64,000 nucleotides of DNA from Hermodice carunculata (Eukaryota; Annelida; Polychaeta; Eunicida; Amphinomidae): contig OZ026625.1 of assembly GCA_964020975.1 (NCBI GenBank), forward strand, positions 41,124,093-41,188,092, in the 5' to 3' direction. The position numbers and the translations under genes are program-made. Positions 40,971-53,405 of the stretch are shown here, piece by piece. The notes under the pieces are model-generated. The model worked only from the letters and a program-made list of their open reading frames with translations, searched no databases and was not told where the DNA came from. How positions within the stretch are numbered: the first letter of the stretch is position 1; every line of letters begins with the position of its first letter.

Positions 40971-43900
40971 AAAAACCAAAAAAAGAAAAAAACAAAACAA
41001 AAGAAAAAAAAAACAAAAAAAAAAAAAAAAACCAAAAAACAACGGAATATCTATGGAGCATCACCGTTTAAACAAAATTGGTAGAGATCCGTCTAAGGTA
41101 GATTGCCATTAAGTTTGAAGTGGATCTGAGATGCGATTTGGGAGAAATTGAAATGCAACGTGCAGACGCCAAGGCAGGGACTCACGACTCAGCTGACTGA
41201 AAGGTCAGCTGAGCTAAAAATACACACCAGAAGTGTATTGATTTTTAATACATATCAGCCGATGGACGAATAGTTGTCGTTGCAAGCAACATTTTGTCTC
41301 TGATCATCAAATGATAAAAGTTGCAGATTCAGCATACGCTGGTCATACGGGGGCCAAAGTGTCTTGTGGTCATGTGGTTTGGACATTCGAGAACGTAATG
41401 TCTAATTGTTTTACCATCTACTGCATGCACAACTGGGTGGGCTAATGAGATCCGGTGTGATATTATAATCATTGACACGGCAATATTACAATCTTTACAC
41501 AAGACCAAAGCATGTACAGCATTATTGTATAACTATCTCTGTGAGCCTGGCTTGGTATTTTGAATTTCCTGTCTGGGTGTCCAACGTACACCAGGAATTG
41601 ATAAGACCAGGTTGTAATTATAAAGACTGTGTTGTTTTGCTCTACAGACAATGGGAGTTTTGACCTGTGGTTGTGTGTACTTAGGCTCGACTCATATACG
41701 AGGATAGGGCTGGATGGGGTAGGCACGCTCATTCTGAGATTGGAACATAAGAATTTGCTTTAGGGTTTACCTTCTCTCTCAAAATGATACCTAGTTACGT
41801 TTCCGTATAAAATCAAAAATAGGGAAAGATTTGTGCTTTGGGTTGCTCCCGTTACTACTATCTCTGCAGAATGCTACACTTGAAGAGCAGGTCTGAATAT
41901 AGCTTCCAAATGTCAGTTTCGTCTATCATTGCACTAAGATACCATTCGTGTAATTTTTAGTGCCAAATGTGACAGGGCAATTGTTCTCTATTGGCTGTAG
42001 GAGGCCGCTTGGCAGAAACGTCCGATGATTGAGTTGCATATTTGTGACGTCATGGGTGTTGCACTTTTTGAGTGTGGAAAGCAAGTCAACATTTCTGAAA
42101 ATGATATACTGCCCTATGTTTGAAAGAGGATCTTGGCTTGCATGATGATGGAAGGAGACAGATTCAGAGGAATCTGTCAATCTGCCACAAGTAGACTGCC
42201 GGCATGAGCCACTGGCCAGGGCTGCTGGTCCGGAAGCCGTGGGGGGGGGGGGTGGGGTGGAGGAGAACATTGAAAGAGAAGCACCTCCATGATGTGTGGG
42301 CAACACACATTGGTGTGCAAAAGGTTCATATCATCCATAGTTCATATGCCTATAAACTACGAGTCTATATTACTGAAATATGATCAATATCATTATTGAA
42401 AAAGTGATGATATGAATTATATTTTTGGCTAGATCCGACCAGCACTTGAAAATATATGAGACGTGTGGTTGCTGCTATTTAAATAGTGTGTGGTAGTAGC
42501 ATGAGTTATCTATGATTAAGTTAAATACTTTACAGTATCTTTGGCTCCTAATAATCCTAGTACTTTCTTTGATTCACTAAACATCACATGGACTGACTTA
42601 CATTACTAAACTCTATATCCTGAATGTGTGTAGGCAAAATCGTCCATAATAACATGGTCTGAGCATATAAAACGTCCTGAGCCAGACACCCAATCATCGC
42701 CTCTTCCATATTTCAGACTCACTGTTTCCACACACTGTCTTCCCTTAGGAAACTAAAGAGGAAAACGCCATCCAAGTTTGATGCAGCACCGTTTGCCAGC
42801 CCGCATCGGGCATGCCGCCATTTTGCATGGACACCTCAAGGTCACATGGTCTATTTTATATGAATATTCATTAGGCTACCCGGAAAGGCACGGCCTTTAC
42901 ATCTTTTTGCAATGGTGCAAGCAGAAGTTTAGTAGGGCGATAACTTTCTACACAGAACCGAAAATCGTGGTAATTCTCATGTTATTGCATACAGGGTATT
43001 TAACCTAAACGAAACATGTCCGTTTTTCTTAATATGAGGCCTGCTATTTACTCCAATTGTCCGAAGAATTTTGTCAGATTCGAAATAAGGACCGTTTGAT
43101 CGCCGTAAAGTCTAATAATCAAAGAACAGTGCTTTTCGACATCAAGCACTGAAAAAATTGCGTGGTTCTTAAACATTACATAGATTATTATGTTTTTCTA
43201 TGGAAAAGATTATATTTACAAAAATCAAATTCACTAAAGAAGGTTTTAGGCTTTGTGAGATCTTATATAAAATCAGGTCTTCAGCGGAAAACCAGCATTG
43301 GTGCCATTAAATTAATGAGTCTCTGCATCAATTATTCTAGACACACATTCATTCCAGTTTCAAACAATGGCATTTTATATCCTAAAAAATGGTAGCTACA
43401 TAGAAAACGACATGCTTCTTCCCTTTTTTTGTACACCAAGTGCATATTTAATACTTTACTTGTATACTCGATACTGGCCCCTATCGACATGTACACAAGT
43501 TCTCATTTTAGTTTTTCTTGGTAGGCTACCTTCCCACTCTTATTTCCTCCAAAACAATCATTTTCTTGATACTTAATTTCTTGGTGCTAAATTTATATTA
43601 TGAGGTGCTGTCCTGCGAGCACATCTGTCATATCATTTAAATTAGCAGGTATTCCACATTTGCTCTCCAATTGTTACATTTTTTATCCAATATCCCATTC
43701 AAAATTATGTTTTTTTGTCATGTGTTATTGAACATAAGCGAGTCATTCCATATTTTTCTGAATTAAGGAACATTAGTAAATGATTCTATCAAATAAAGAA
43801 ATTGAGGTGCATTCTGCACACAGGAAAAACCTATACTATTCAAGTCCTAATGGAGAACAAGTATTACAGCCTTATCCAATATCCCCCCTCTCACAAATAT

Positions 43901-45759
43901 TACGTATTACTCTGTTAGGTACTTTCTTACATGTTTAAAATCTGTCAAATCCCCACACATATAAGCAAATAATCTACTACCGGTGAAGCAGCAGCAGAAT
44001 TGTACATAGTTTTAAACGGTTTAAATCTCACATACCTCAGCTTCTGTGCTTTAGCAACTATAGGCCCTGCTTATCCTACTCCCGCTCTTGATTCAAATTC
44101 ACAGGTCTTTCAAACTATATAAACTTTTCGTCGACATATACACCGAGATTTGTATTTCTTAGAAGTATTTTGATGGTGATCATAAAGTTAAAATCTGCCA
44201 CCTTTTTGCCGAAAGTTTGTAACTTGATTCTTTTTTCATTTTCAGCCTCAATCTGTTATACCTATTTTGAACAAAGGTGAATGTTTGTCTGTCTTTCATG
44301 CGATTATACAATATATTCTGCATGAAACGTCCCACATTCCTTCTTTAATCGTTAAACTCGATGATTTTTTCCCCCGAAAATCCTGATTATACATACAGGC
44401 ACACGCCAATAAAGCACAGGCATTTTTAGACAGGTGCAGTGTGTTTCTGAAAAACGCAGTAGTGATAATTTCCTAACCCTTTGATGGCACTTATAAACCA
44501 CAATTTGGCATGATGCACTGCCATATTTGCTTCATGTTAAAAAACGGTTTGATGCCATTCAGTAGTTCAATTGGAAGACTTCCTTTGCTTGAAAATTAGA
44601 ATTTGCTGCTTACTTCACTAAAATGCATTAAACTTAGGCATTTATAGTATGAAAGTAATGGTTATAATGGAGACAGAATGTGTTTATAATATATCAGATT
44701 CATAAGTATCACAATTGCGATGTAGGCCTGCCGGTCTTTCTTGCTGTAAACGCACCTCACTGACAAGTCAGGAGAACCACAAGGTGGCAGGCCTACCAAG
44801 TGTTTTTTTTTTTTTTATCTTGGCACAAGTGATAAAATTTGGGATTTGCGAGGTTAGGCCTACATGTTTAGGACACAAGAAAGTCTGTAGTTAAAGAAAA
44901 ACACATTAAAGGTTTTGAGGATCCGTTTGAAATGACCAGTTGTCTTTATGGTTGACTGCCAATCTCAAATCATGAGTGAAAATTATTTCTTCATTTTGGT
45001 ATTGGAAGAACGTTTGGATGTTTGGTAGCTGTCGAATCACTTTACTGTCATTGTTGGCTTGGAATTAATCAATATTGGTAATGTTTTTTTTCTGAACTGT
45101 GTGCTTTTGCACATACAGAAGTAACATGTCTCATGCATAAGCCCAAGAATACCGTTCTTTGTGGCGGTGGGGGGGGGGGGGGAGTGAACTAACAGAAAAT
45201 ACATATACATTGGTAATGTTCACTTATTGCTGGGTGAGTTTTTAATACGATTCAAATTTGTGGTCCATTCCCAATGGCAAATGCCAAATGGAATCTTAGA
45301 CACTTACGTTGAAACATATCCTGGCAACTGTGGGCGTCAAAGAGTCCCTAATGGGTGTTTGGATAACCCCTTAGACCACAGAATTAGCAGAATTGGCAGC
45401 CAAAAATTAACAAAATCTTAAATATTGATAGGTATAAAGACCATATGCTGAAAATATTATTTAACGTTTCAAATGAATAAATCGTCATATTCCTGAGGGT
45501 ATTACAATCCTTATGACAGAGTAAGTTTCTTCTTCTGGTCAACAACGTTTGAAAACAGAGGACAATCATGATGAACAACTTATGAAATCCACCTTCAAAT
45601 GTCACGTTTGGATAGATGATAGCCAGATGATCCCTATCAGTGTCAGTAGCTGTCCACAAATCGATGGCCTAATAATGTATCTAGGCACAATGAACCAAAA
45701 TGATATATTTGAAAGACAGCAACACTGGCTTAATATTAGGCGTGAAAATTCCCGATAAG
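40971..45759. other. Gene-free stretch downstream of the receptor gene
   Basis: It contains an A-rich run (about 40966-41040), a perfect 10-bp-stem hairpin (41188-41213), poly-G runs (42240-42251, 45166-45182) and an 11-bp inverted repeat pair (44722-44732 / 44786-44796). I recognise no gene; the minus-strand frame 42306-41926 has no identifiable domain. Confidence 0.5.
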
Positions 45760-48700
45760 CTAGGCCAATGATATTATCTGGAGAAAATGAGTGTGCAAGC
45801 ACTTCAATGTCTTTTTGAATTCTCGTGAAGCAATTGAATGGAGGAATGGGTTTGACAAAGCATTTACAGGTAACACCAGAATAACCAACCAAGCACTTGC
45901 TTCAAGTGGTAGTGCCACACCTCCTTCAGACATACCAATCACCAACACAAAGGGCACAAAACAGACAACATTACTGGTGACCAGTAGAACACTCCATACA
46001 GGAAGGCGCTGTCGTGAATACCTCTTACCACTTTTTTTACTGCTTTCTTCAACTATAAAAAATATACACGCATATATGATAATGATTAAAAAGATAGCTC
46101 CCGTGTTAAATGCCAGATATGTTATTTGGAGAATAGTCCACCTCTGAAAATCGTACAGTTGAATAAGAAGACATACTCCTGTCTCCAGTTGACTTGTATT
46201 GACACCCAAAGGCATAGACGGCAACGAAACAGCACTTATGGTACCCAAAGCAGTCAAGCCTACAAAGAGGAAACCTGATACACTCTGAACGCTCAGTGGT
46301 TGCATTTTAAATACCAAAATGATGTTGATGAACCTATCTGTGGCCATAGTTAGAAGAATGTATACTGACAGTAATGAAGATGTTGTGGATACAATAGCTA
46401 AACATTTACATGCTAAACTTTTTCTCCAGTTCACCTCGTAAAAGGTGTACATCTTTCCGAAAATGGCGTCAGTAATACAAAGAGCTAGTACATATAAACC
46501 CATCATAGTATCATTAGCAGCGAGACATTTTTTGAACAGATTGGTCAGAGATTGTGCCAAAAAAAACCGGTTTGCCAAAATAACAATTAAATTAGCCCCT
46601 AAGCACGACACAGAAATAAAATGTGCAAACATTCGTAGCATTAATGATACAAGTAAACCTTGGCATGAATTAAATTTTGTTGGACATGGCAAGCAGGTCT
46701 TCAAATATCTGATCATGCAACATAATTTAAAATGATCACTAAATATTCCCTTTATACTATGTAGAGTATTGAATGTGTCAAGCTTGATATGTCCCAGCTT
46801 GTTTTCTCTCAAGTCTATCCACTGCAATTTGCTAAGTCCAGAAAATATATTTTTCTCTAAAAAATCAATGTTATTCCATGATATATTGAGAGTGACAATA
46901 TTAAGTATTAAAAATGCATTGACTTCAATTTTCGTTAATTTCAAACAAGAGAGATCTAGAGTGGAAAGGGAGATCAGATTTGAGAAACCCTTAGAATATA
47001 TCGTGTGAATAGGATTACCTTGAATATTGATGAAATGTAACTTCGGGAGAACATGGAAACAATATATAGGTATTACATGAATCGTATTATATGAAATGTC
47101 CAAGTTGTACAGATTCGGCAGGTTGCGGAAACTGTGAGACAAAATTTTGGATATTTTACTAAATGATATTTCTAAACTCATCATTACTGATTGCAAAGCA
47201 TCAAATCCACTCCAGTCTCTTAAACGAGAGTATGTAACTAAGATCTTCCCCAGGTTACTCCCAAGAGAAGGGAAAGACGTGATATTAGACCCTATGCATA
47301 ACGCAACATTTCCTCTGCACAAACAGTATTTGGGGCATGTAGACACAAAGCAAACCAATTCATCATCATTTGCGATGTGACACTGTACCCTATCATCGCA
47401 AACATTGTCTTGATGAATGCACAGAGACTGTTGTTTGCAACGAAATTGACTTGGACATGTGAAGTTCATGCAACGGGTTAATTCATCACTCCCTTTCTGA
47501 CAATTCCATTTCCCATTACACACATAGTGTAAAGGTAAACAGTAGCTCTCGGGACATTTAAACATCCCAGAACATTGAATGTACAGACAGTCTTGCAAAT
47601 GTTCTCCATCAGGACAAAACTCAAGCCCCTTTTTTTCTTTTTCACTGTAGATACACATATGTGATCTAGGGTAACACGGAGCCACGTTTTCCTCATAACA
47701 TGGCATCCAGTTAGCAAGTTCACATCCCCCTACCATGTTGCTCTTGACGAAGTATGGTCGATGGAACAGACCAAATGTATAAAGAGGCTTTATTGGGCAG
47801 CTTTCCTCATCTGCTTTGGACATGAGGCAATCAGACAAACCGTCGCACCTTTTCAAGTAAGAAATGCAATGCCCTTCTGGACACTGGTAATAAAATGGGT
47901 GACAGTGGCATTTAGATGATTTGCAATTATTAAAACATACTGTGCTATTCAATAAACGAGAACTTCTGAAAGGCATTGGCCGCTTGCCTGCCCATACAGA
48001 TGTAAATGTTCGCGAGTCAAAAACACAGCTAAAGGCACATTCACGTTCATCTGTTTTATCTGAACATTGAGGTTGGCCGTCACAACGATAAAAATCTGGT
48101 ATACATTCCTTATTTTTGCATTGATACTGTCCCTCCAAGCATAGCATTTTGTGCATCTGGACTGGTCTTTGGCATATAACAACTATCTCTGTGTTATCAA
48201 AAGGTGACTTTGTACAATTGTGTAAATCAATGAGGGGTGGGACATTTTGCTCAAGATAAGTATATATATTGCATAGAGTGCTGTCAATACGTCGATAAAT
48301 TATGATGTCGTTCAATATATTTAAATCTTTCTTGGTAAATCGGCTAAGCAAGGATGCCAACACTGAATATTGATTTTTTCCATCAAGTAATGTAGCTCTC
48401 AAGCACATACCATGGTTTACCAAATGCCATCTCCAAATTAAATGAAATATATCCCCAACCTTGGTTTTACTGATAAAAGTTCGAATTAGCTCCTCGCAGG
48501 GACCCCTATACCACGCTTGTCCATGATAAGAATATTTCACACGTTGTGATAAATGCAGTGATAGTAGATGTCTGACCGATTGCACTGTTCTTCTGGACAA
48601 GGATACATCCACCTTATCCAACTTTAGAATGTGACTTCCTCTTAAGATACATATGTGTTCCTCCTGACCAGGTGGAAGCATACCATTTTTGAATACATAT

Positions 48701-49227
48701 ATATAGATACAGTACTTCCCAGCCTTGTAAAAGCCCGGTGGACATTTAGAGATGGTGAAAAATTCTTTACAATAGTTTCCAATAAGATGATATCCTACTG
48801 CACAGCATGGGAAATAATATATATTTTTTATGTAGGCTGGTGTACTAAGCATATCTGTTTTTTCTGTCATACCTATGTTTAGTGGGAAATACATTCTACG
48901 TAGTAGGCCTTTGTATTCTTTAATTGATATTATAGTGTTAGTCACCCTTTTGTTTTTTGGTGTGTACTCACAAATATACGCAGAATAGTAAAAAGACTGA
49001 CTGCAAGGAATCATCAATCGTCGTGGCTTAATATGAGAAGACACTATTTGTAAACCAGTGCACTCACCTGATTTGGAGTGCCACAAATATGACAAAAGTT
49101 TTCCTTTACTTTTTAACTTAGATGCTGGTGTTTGTCTCACAAAAATGGTTGGCTGCTTATGGTCACACGAAGTTTCCCAAACTTTGTAAATAAGAGGATC
49201 GTTGTTGATCCAGTACACTTCATTTAG
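45760..49227 (-). CDS. Downstream receptor exon: lectin C-half, 4 LDLa repeats, LRRs, seven-transmembrane core
   Basis: Single exon of 1,155 codons plus stop. It encodes: the C-terminal half of a C-type lectin domain (49227-48964: [15 protein letters not shown], ...YICEY); a Cys-rich stretch ([25 protein letters not shown]); LDLa repeats at 48144-48034, 47907-47794, 47577-47464 and 47460-47344, with C...C..RCDG..QCSD..DE-type patterns; an LRR N-cap ([10 protein letters not shown]) and about six LRRs (47340-46684; [26 protein letters not shown]); and seven hydrophobic segments (46650-45829). The 7TM part has [13 protein letters not shown] in TM2, TDRF in place of DRY after TM3, and NPFLHS in place of NPxxY in TM7. 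This matches relaxin-receptor/GRL101-type LRR GPCRs. The initial in-frame TTG at 49233 is intronic, not a start. Confidence 0.88.
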   Translation of the reverse strand, partial: LNEVYWINNDPLIYKVWETSCDHKQPTIFVRQTPASKLKSKGKLLSYLWHSKSGECTGLQIVSSHIKPRRLMIPCSQSFYYSAYICEYTPKNKRVTNTIISIKEYKGLLRRMYFPLNIGMTEKTDMLSTPAYIKNIYYFPCCAVGYHLIGNYCKEFFTISKCPPGFYKAGKYCIYIYVFKNGMLPPGQEEHICILRGSHILKLDKVDVSLSRRTVQSVRHLLSLHLSQRVKYSYHGQAWYRGPCEELIRTFISKTKVGDIFHLIWRWHLVNHGMCLRATLLDGKNQYSVLASLLSRFTKKDLNILNDIIIYRRIDSTLCNIYTYLEQNVPPLIDLHNCTKSPFDNTEIVVICQRPVQMHKMLCLEGQYQCKNKECIPDFYRCDGQPQCSDKTDERECAFSCVFDSRTFTSVWAGKRPMPFRSSRLLNSTVCFNNCKSSKCHCHPFYYQCPEGHCISYLKRCDGLSDCLMSKADEESCPIKPLYTFGLFHRPYFVKSNMVGGCELANWMPCYEENVAPCYPRSHMCIYSEKEKKGLEFCPDGEHLQDCLYIQCSGMFKCPESYCLPLHYVCNGKWNCQKGSDELTRCMNFTCPSQFRCKQQSLCIHQDNVCDDRVQCHIANDDELVCFVSTCPKYCLCRGNVALCIGSNITSFPSLGSNLGKILVTYSRLRDWSGFDALQSVMMSLEISFSKISKILSHSFRNLPNLYNLDISYNTIHVIPIYCFHVLPKLHFINIQGNPIHTIYSKGFSNLISLSTLDLSCLKLTKIEVNAFLILNIVTLNISWNNIDFLEKNIFSGLSKLQWIDLRENKLGHIKLDTFNTLHSIKGIFSDHFKLCCMIRYLKTCLPCPTKFNSCQGLLVSLMLRMFAHFISVSCLGANLIVILANRFFLAQSLTNLFKKCLAANDTMMGLYVLALCITDAIFGKMYTFYEVNWRKSLACKCLAIVSTTSSLLSVYILLTMATDRFINIILVFKMQPLSVQSVSGFLFVGLTALGTISAVSLPSMPLGVNTSQLETGVCLLIQLYDFQRWTILQITYLAFNTGAIFLIIIIYACIFFIVEESSKKSGKRYSRQRLPVWSVLLVTSNVVCFVPFVLVIGMSEGGVALPLEASAWLVILVLPVNALSNPFLHSIASREFKKTLKCLHTHFLQIISLA

Positions 49228-51120
49228 CTGCAATGAATGCGAATGTTACATAATGTTCCAGACCTACATGCCCAAAATGGCCTGCTGATAAAATATATCA
49301 TAAAGACCAAACCAAAATGCTGAAAAACAGTAGGTAAACATTACAAACAAGATGTTTAAAATGGAAGCAATAGTTTAACAAAATACCAGTTGCACTCATG
49401 GATTTCTGTGAAACTACTTTACATGGCAGAAACTGGGATTGGCTTTAATGATTATTTGTCATTAGAACGTGTGTCAAGTACGGCTTTCTGCCATATAATG
49501 ACGTACTGCGCACCCCAATGACGGGTGACACAACTTGCTGTGGAGCATCACACCAACCACGGTGAAATGGTGCTTGAATGACGCTGATTGAGTTGCATCT
49601 TTCCATGTCATATTTCTTTATGTCTTGCTGCTGCATCTGGTGATGTTGATGTTGATGGACTTGTGAAGTGTTGGACGGTATTAGACTTGGACTGGTTATT
49701 GACTTTGATATTGACACGTAATGGTTTCACTACTGCTTGATATTAGTACTGAAAATATTTTGATAATACTCGCTGATAAAACCAGGCAAATATTAAATTA
49801 CAATATCTTACAGCTGGTTTATGTATGCAACAGCTTTAATTACTTATGTAAAGCCCTGGAATATTCCAAATGCAAAAGTGAGGTAGGTTTAAATTTTATA
49901 GAGACATGTGTAAAGCTGGGAGGGCATATCAAACAGCTGGAGCACTTTTGATGGATTCAATGCAATGCATCCCATTTAAATCTATCTTGTGGACACATGC
50001 AAGCCTATTGATGCTAGGTTTTTTTTGTTTCATATTGTTGTCCAGGTCTTTCAAAAGACATTGGTTGTATAAATTGTGTGTCATAAAAATAGAAATTAAA
50101 ATTCCCAAATTTTGCCACATGCATTTTTTGAAGTTTTTAAGCAAACATAAGCCCACGTGAACACGAAGTTAACGACCAGGCCCTACGGACTGTTACCTGT
50201 ACGCGGCAATGTCAGTAGCTTACACTGTGGACACCTTCACATGCCTTTGTACATGATCTAGGCCTATCAAACGTCGGTTATCAAACCGTTTGAGTCATAG
50301 TAACGGAACGTATTACGCTGAAGCATGGATCCTCATTCTGGTTAAAGCTAGGTGCACACCTTCAGTAGTAAGAGCCGATCATTTCAGTATGTGGGGGTGG
50401 GGGTGGGAGTGGATTGCAATTTTACATGAAAAAGATCTTAACGGTAATCAAGAATGAGTGTTACGTGATATCTTCGTAAGGAAGTTCAATCATTTTGTTT
50501 GGTAAAAACTGTTACTATGCCGTACAAACTGGTATAAAAGTGAAACAAATTGCATTGTGATCGCAAATTAACAGAGTGAATATTGTTTTAAGTTTTTTTT
50601 TAAATCTCTGAAACACAATTACACCTCAGAATATGTTTTTTAGTTATCTGCACAATTCTAGAACCTCTACTGCCGGTGGACTTTTTAAGGGCCATTTCTT
50701 CTTTTGAAAGGCTTCAGAAGTGTAACAGCTTTCCCTCACTTGTAACCTTGTTTATTATTCTAAACATCGTGTCATCCACTTTACTAGATTCATATGTTCA
50801 ACTTAGTATTTTTGGGAAAGTGAATAATGTCAGACCAGTTGATTTCACATTGACCTTTCTACACCGATCTGTTGAAAATACATCCACACTTATCCTACTG
50901 ATACTGTGGAAAATTGTTTCTTCTAGTACATAAATTGGACCAGCTTTTCGAAAATCAACAAATCCATGATCTCACTATGTCAAAATTTTTACTTTCTTTG
51001 TCATATAAAATTGCTATTTTCCTGAATTAGTGTTCATTTCTATATCTTGGCTACCGCTATTATGGTCTTGTAGCTGCATAACCAACTGTGCTTGTTGGTC
51101 ATTCATGAACCAAGGCATAA

Positions 51121-51193
<73 letters not shown>

Positions 51194-53303
51194 GTCTGTC
51201 TGTCTGTCTGTCTGTCTGTATGTCTGTCTGTATGTCTGTCCGTCCGTCCGTCCATCTGTTTGTCTGTCAATCTGTCTGTCTGTCTGGATAAACACACACC
51301 ACCACACCTGCATACTGTAAATTTGTGCTAATTAAAATTATGGAAATGTAAGCATACCCCCGATATATACTGGTGAGGTGGTATAGACTATAAATAAATC
51401 GTTTGTTTAATTTGGCTGCAAAATATTTCAGTACTATTTCTCTTTTCATTCCATATGACAAGGCAATACTAAATTTATTATATTTTCAATGGATCATATT
51501 GCTATTATATTTGTTAACTGCTCACTTATGCCCTGTTTATCCGTAATATATAGATTCACATATGTAAACAAATATCAGGTAACATAGTGCACATAAACAG
51601 TTGTGGGAATATGTTTAAAGGTAGACTTGAACCAGAGTCAGTTGCAATATTGTGACACTGTTGAAAGGCTTTGTCTTAACCTTCAGTTCGTTTTCCGAAA
51701 GTTTTTCCAAGGGTATATACGTTGTTACCCATTTGACGGTAGATTTCATGAAGGGTGACTATGTTATGAGACAGATGCCGTTCATGTGGAATGATATATG
51801 GAATATTAAGTATATATATACCACCGTCACGTGGTATGGACATGGTCAGGTTGACATCATTGGCTTTAGATTGAAACCTGAAACACTCAAGACATAGGCT
51901 TTGAGTCTGCATACATGTAGTTAACTTGAACCAGACCTAGCTGGTTTGGTTGAACGTAACACATCAAGCTGTTATAGCAGCAATAAAGAAGACAGCAAAT
52001 TAAGAATCACTTGTGATGCACATCATAGGGAAGACGAATAACCTAGACCTCTACATCGATCCTCTAGATGCAAATGAACATCCAAGTCGTTCAGTAAGTA
52101 TTGTTTTTGGCAGGGTTGCCCCACTGTCAGTTAGTGTTCATAATACTTTAACATTTGGGGATGCCCAAATGGGAAAATATGACGACTGATGGATTACAGT
52201 CTTATATGAGCCAGCAAAAAGGAAGCAGTTACCATGACACTGACAAAGAATCGTGTGAAAGTTGGTAAGAGTATTTCATACAAATCTCCATCACTCAGGA
52301 GTGAGGGCCCCTACTGCTTCAGTTTCACAGAACATAAATGTAAGTATATGTGACCTGACATCAAGAATATAAAATCCACGGCAACTCACCTGTGGCGCTA
52401 CATCCAATGCTGTTTTTTTTACTAACTTCAAGTTGAACTACTAGGAAGAACTGCAATACAGATATCATTGTGGTAGATGGTTTTGCACCTGTATGGGTGA
52501 TTCACTGGCCTTCAAGTGGCAAACATTTTGTTAACAACTGTAAAAGGCATATTTAAAAGCCTTGAAAAAAGCTGCTATTTACTTTGTTTTTCACACATAG
52601 CATGAGTACAGCCCAAAGAGTTTTACCAGATGCCAAAAGGCTATGAAGTTAGTAGGGTGAATCAGCTTAAAGCTAATGCAATTTGTCACGACAAAAAGTA
52701 ATGCCGACTCTCAAAGCTAACAAGCAACAATTCATTGGTACAATGCACCAAAATTTTTCAAGATACGTTATTTCCTAAAGATCATGTCAAGGCAATCAGG
52801 CTTGCGATAATAGGGCAAGAGAAAACTCTTATTGATATAAGCCATAGTGGGGTAGCCATTTATAGAGGAGATAAGTCAACAACACATTCTGTGCCTGGTA
52901 TTACCTTACTTGGGCAGGTTTTGATGGTTGTGAAGCACAGCCCTCTGGGATAACTGTGTTTACTGATGACTCAGGTGTCTTCACACTTCTGATCCATTAG
53001 TTTCAACAAACTATAAACATTTTGGTAACTATGGAGTCCCAATTCCAGAGTAGATCAATTATGGACAAGACTATGGACAAGCATAAGAGTATCATTCCTA
53101 AAACTTTTTACCTCATTCATCATCCTGGGAAAGGGACTGCCTTAAAAGTGTCGATATTTGCAGTCACGTTTTTTTATAACTGTCTTATGAATATAGTTTG
53201 TTATTGTTAAGGTCATGTCGGGTTGGCTAAAAGTGTTTGATGTACAGCTGATACATGTTTACTTTCAATAAATGCATAAATTTATACATATTTGGCTTCT
53301 GTT

Positions 53304-53341
<38 letters not shown>

Positions 53342-53343
53342 GC

Positions 53344-53405
<62 letters not shown>

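Noticed and set aside
41926-42306. 126-codon minus-strand frame
   Set aside because: Starts over a poly-G/C run and has no recognisable motif; probably chance.
49228-49233. Downstream receptor frame starting at 49233 as an independent gene
   Set aside because: The codon at 49233 is TTG, directly followed by a CAG splice acceptor. The first residues are the middle of a lectin domain, not a start.
49445-49717. Minus-strand frame rich in Gln/His
   Set aside because: Lies inside the receptor intron, and I see no domain or splice support.
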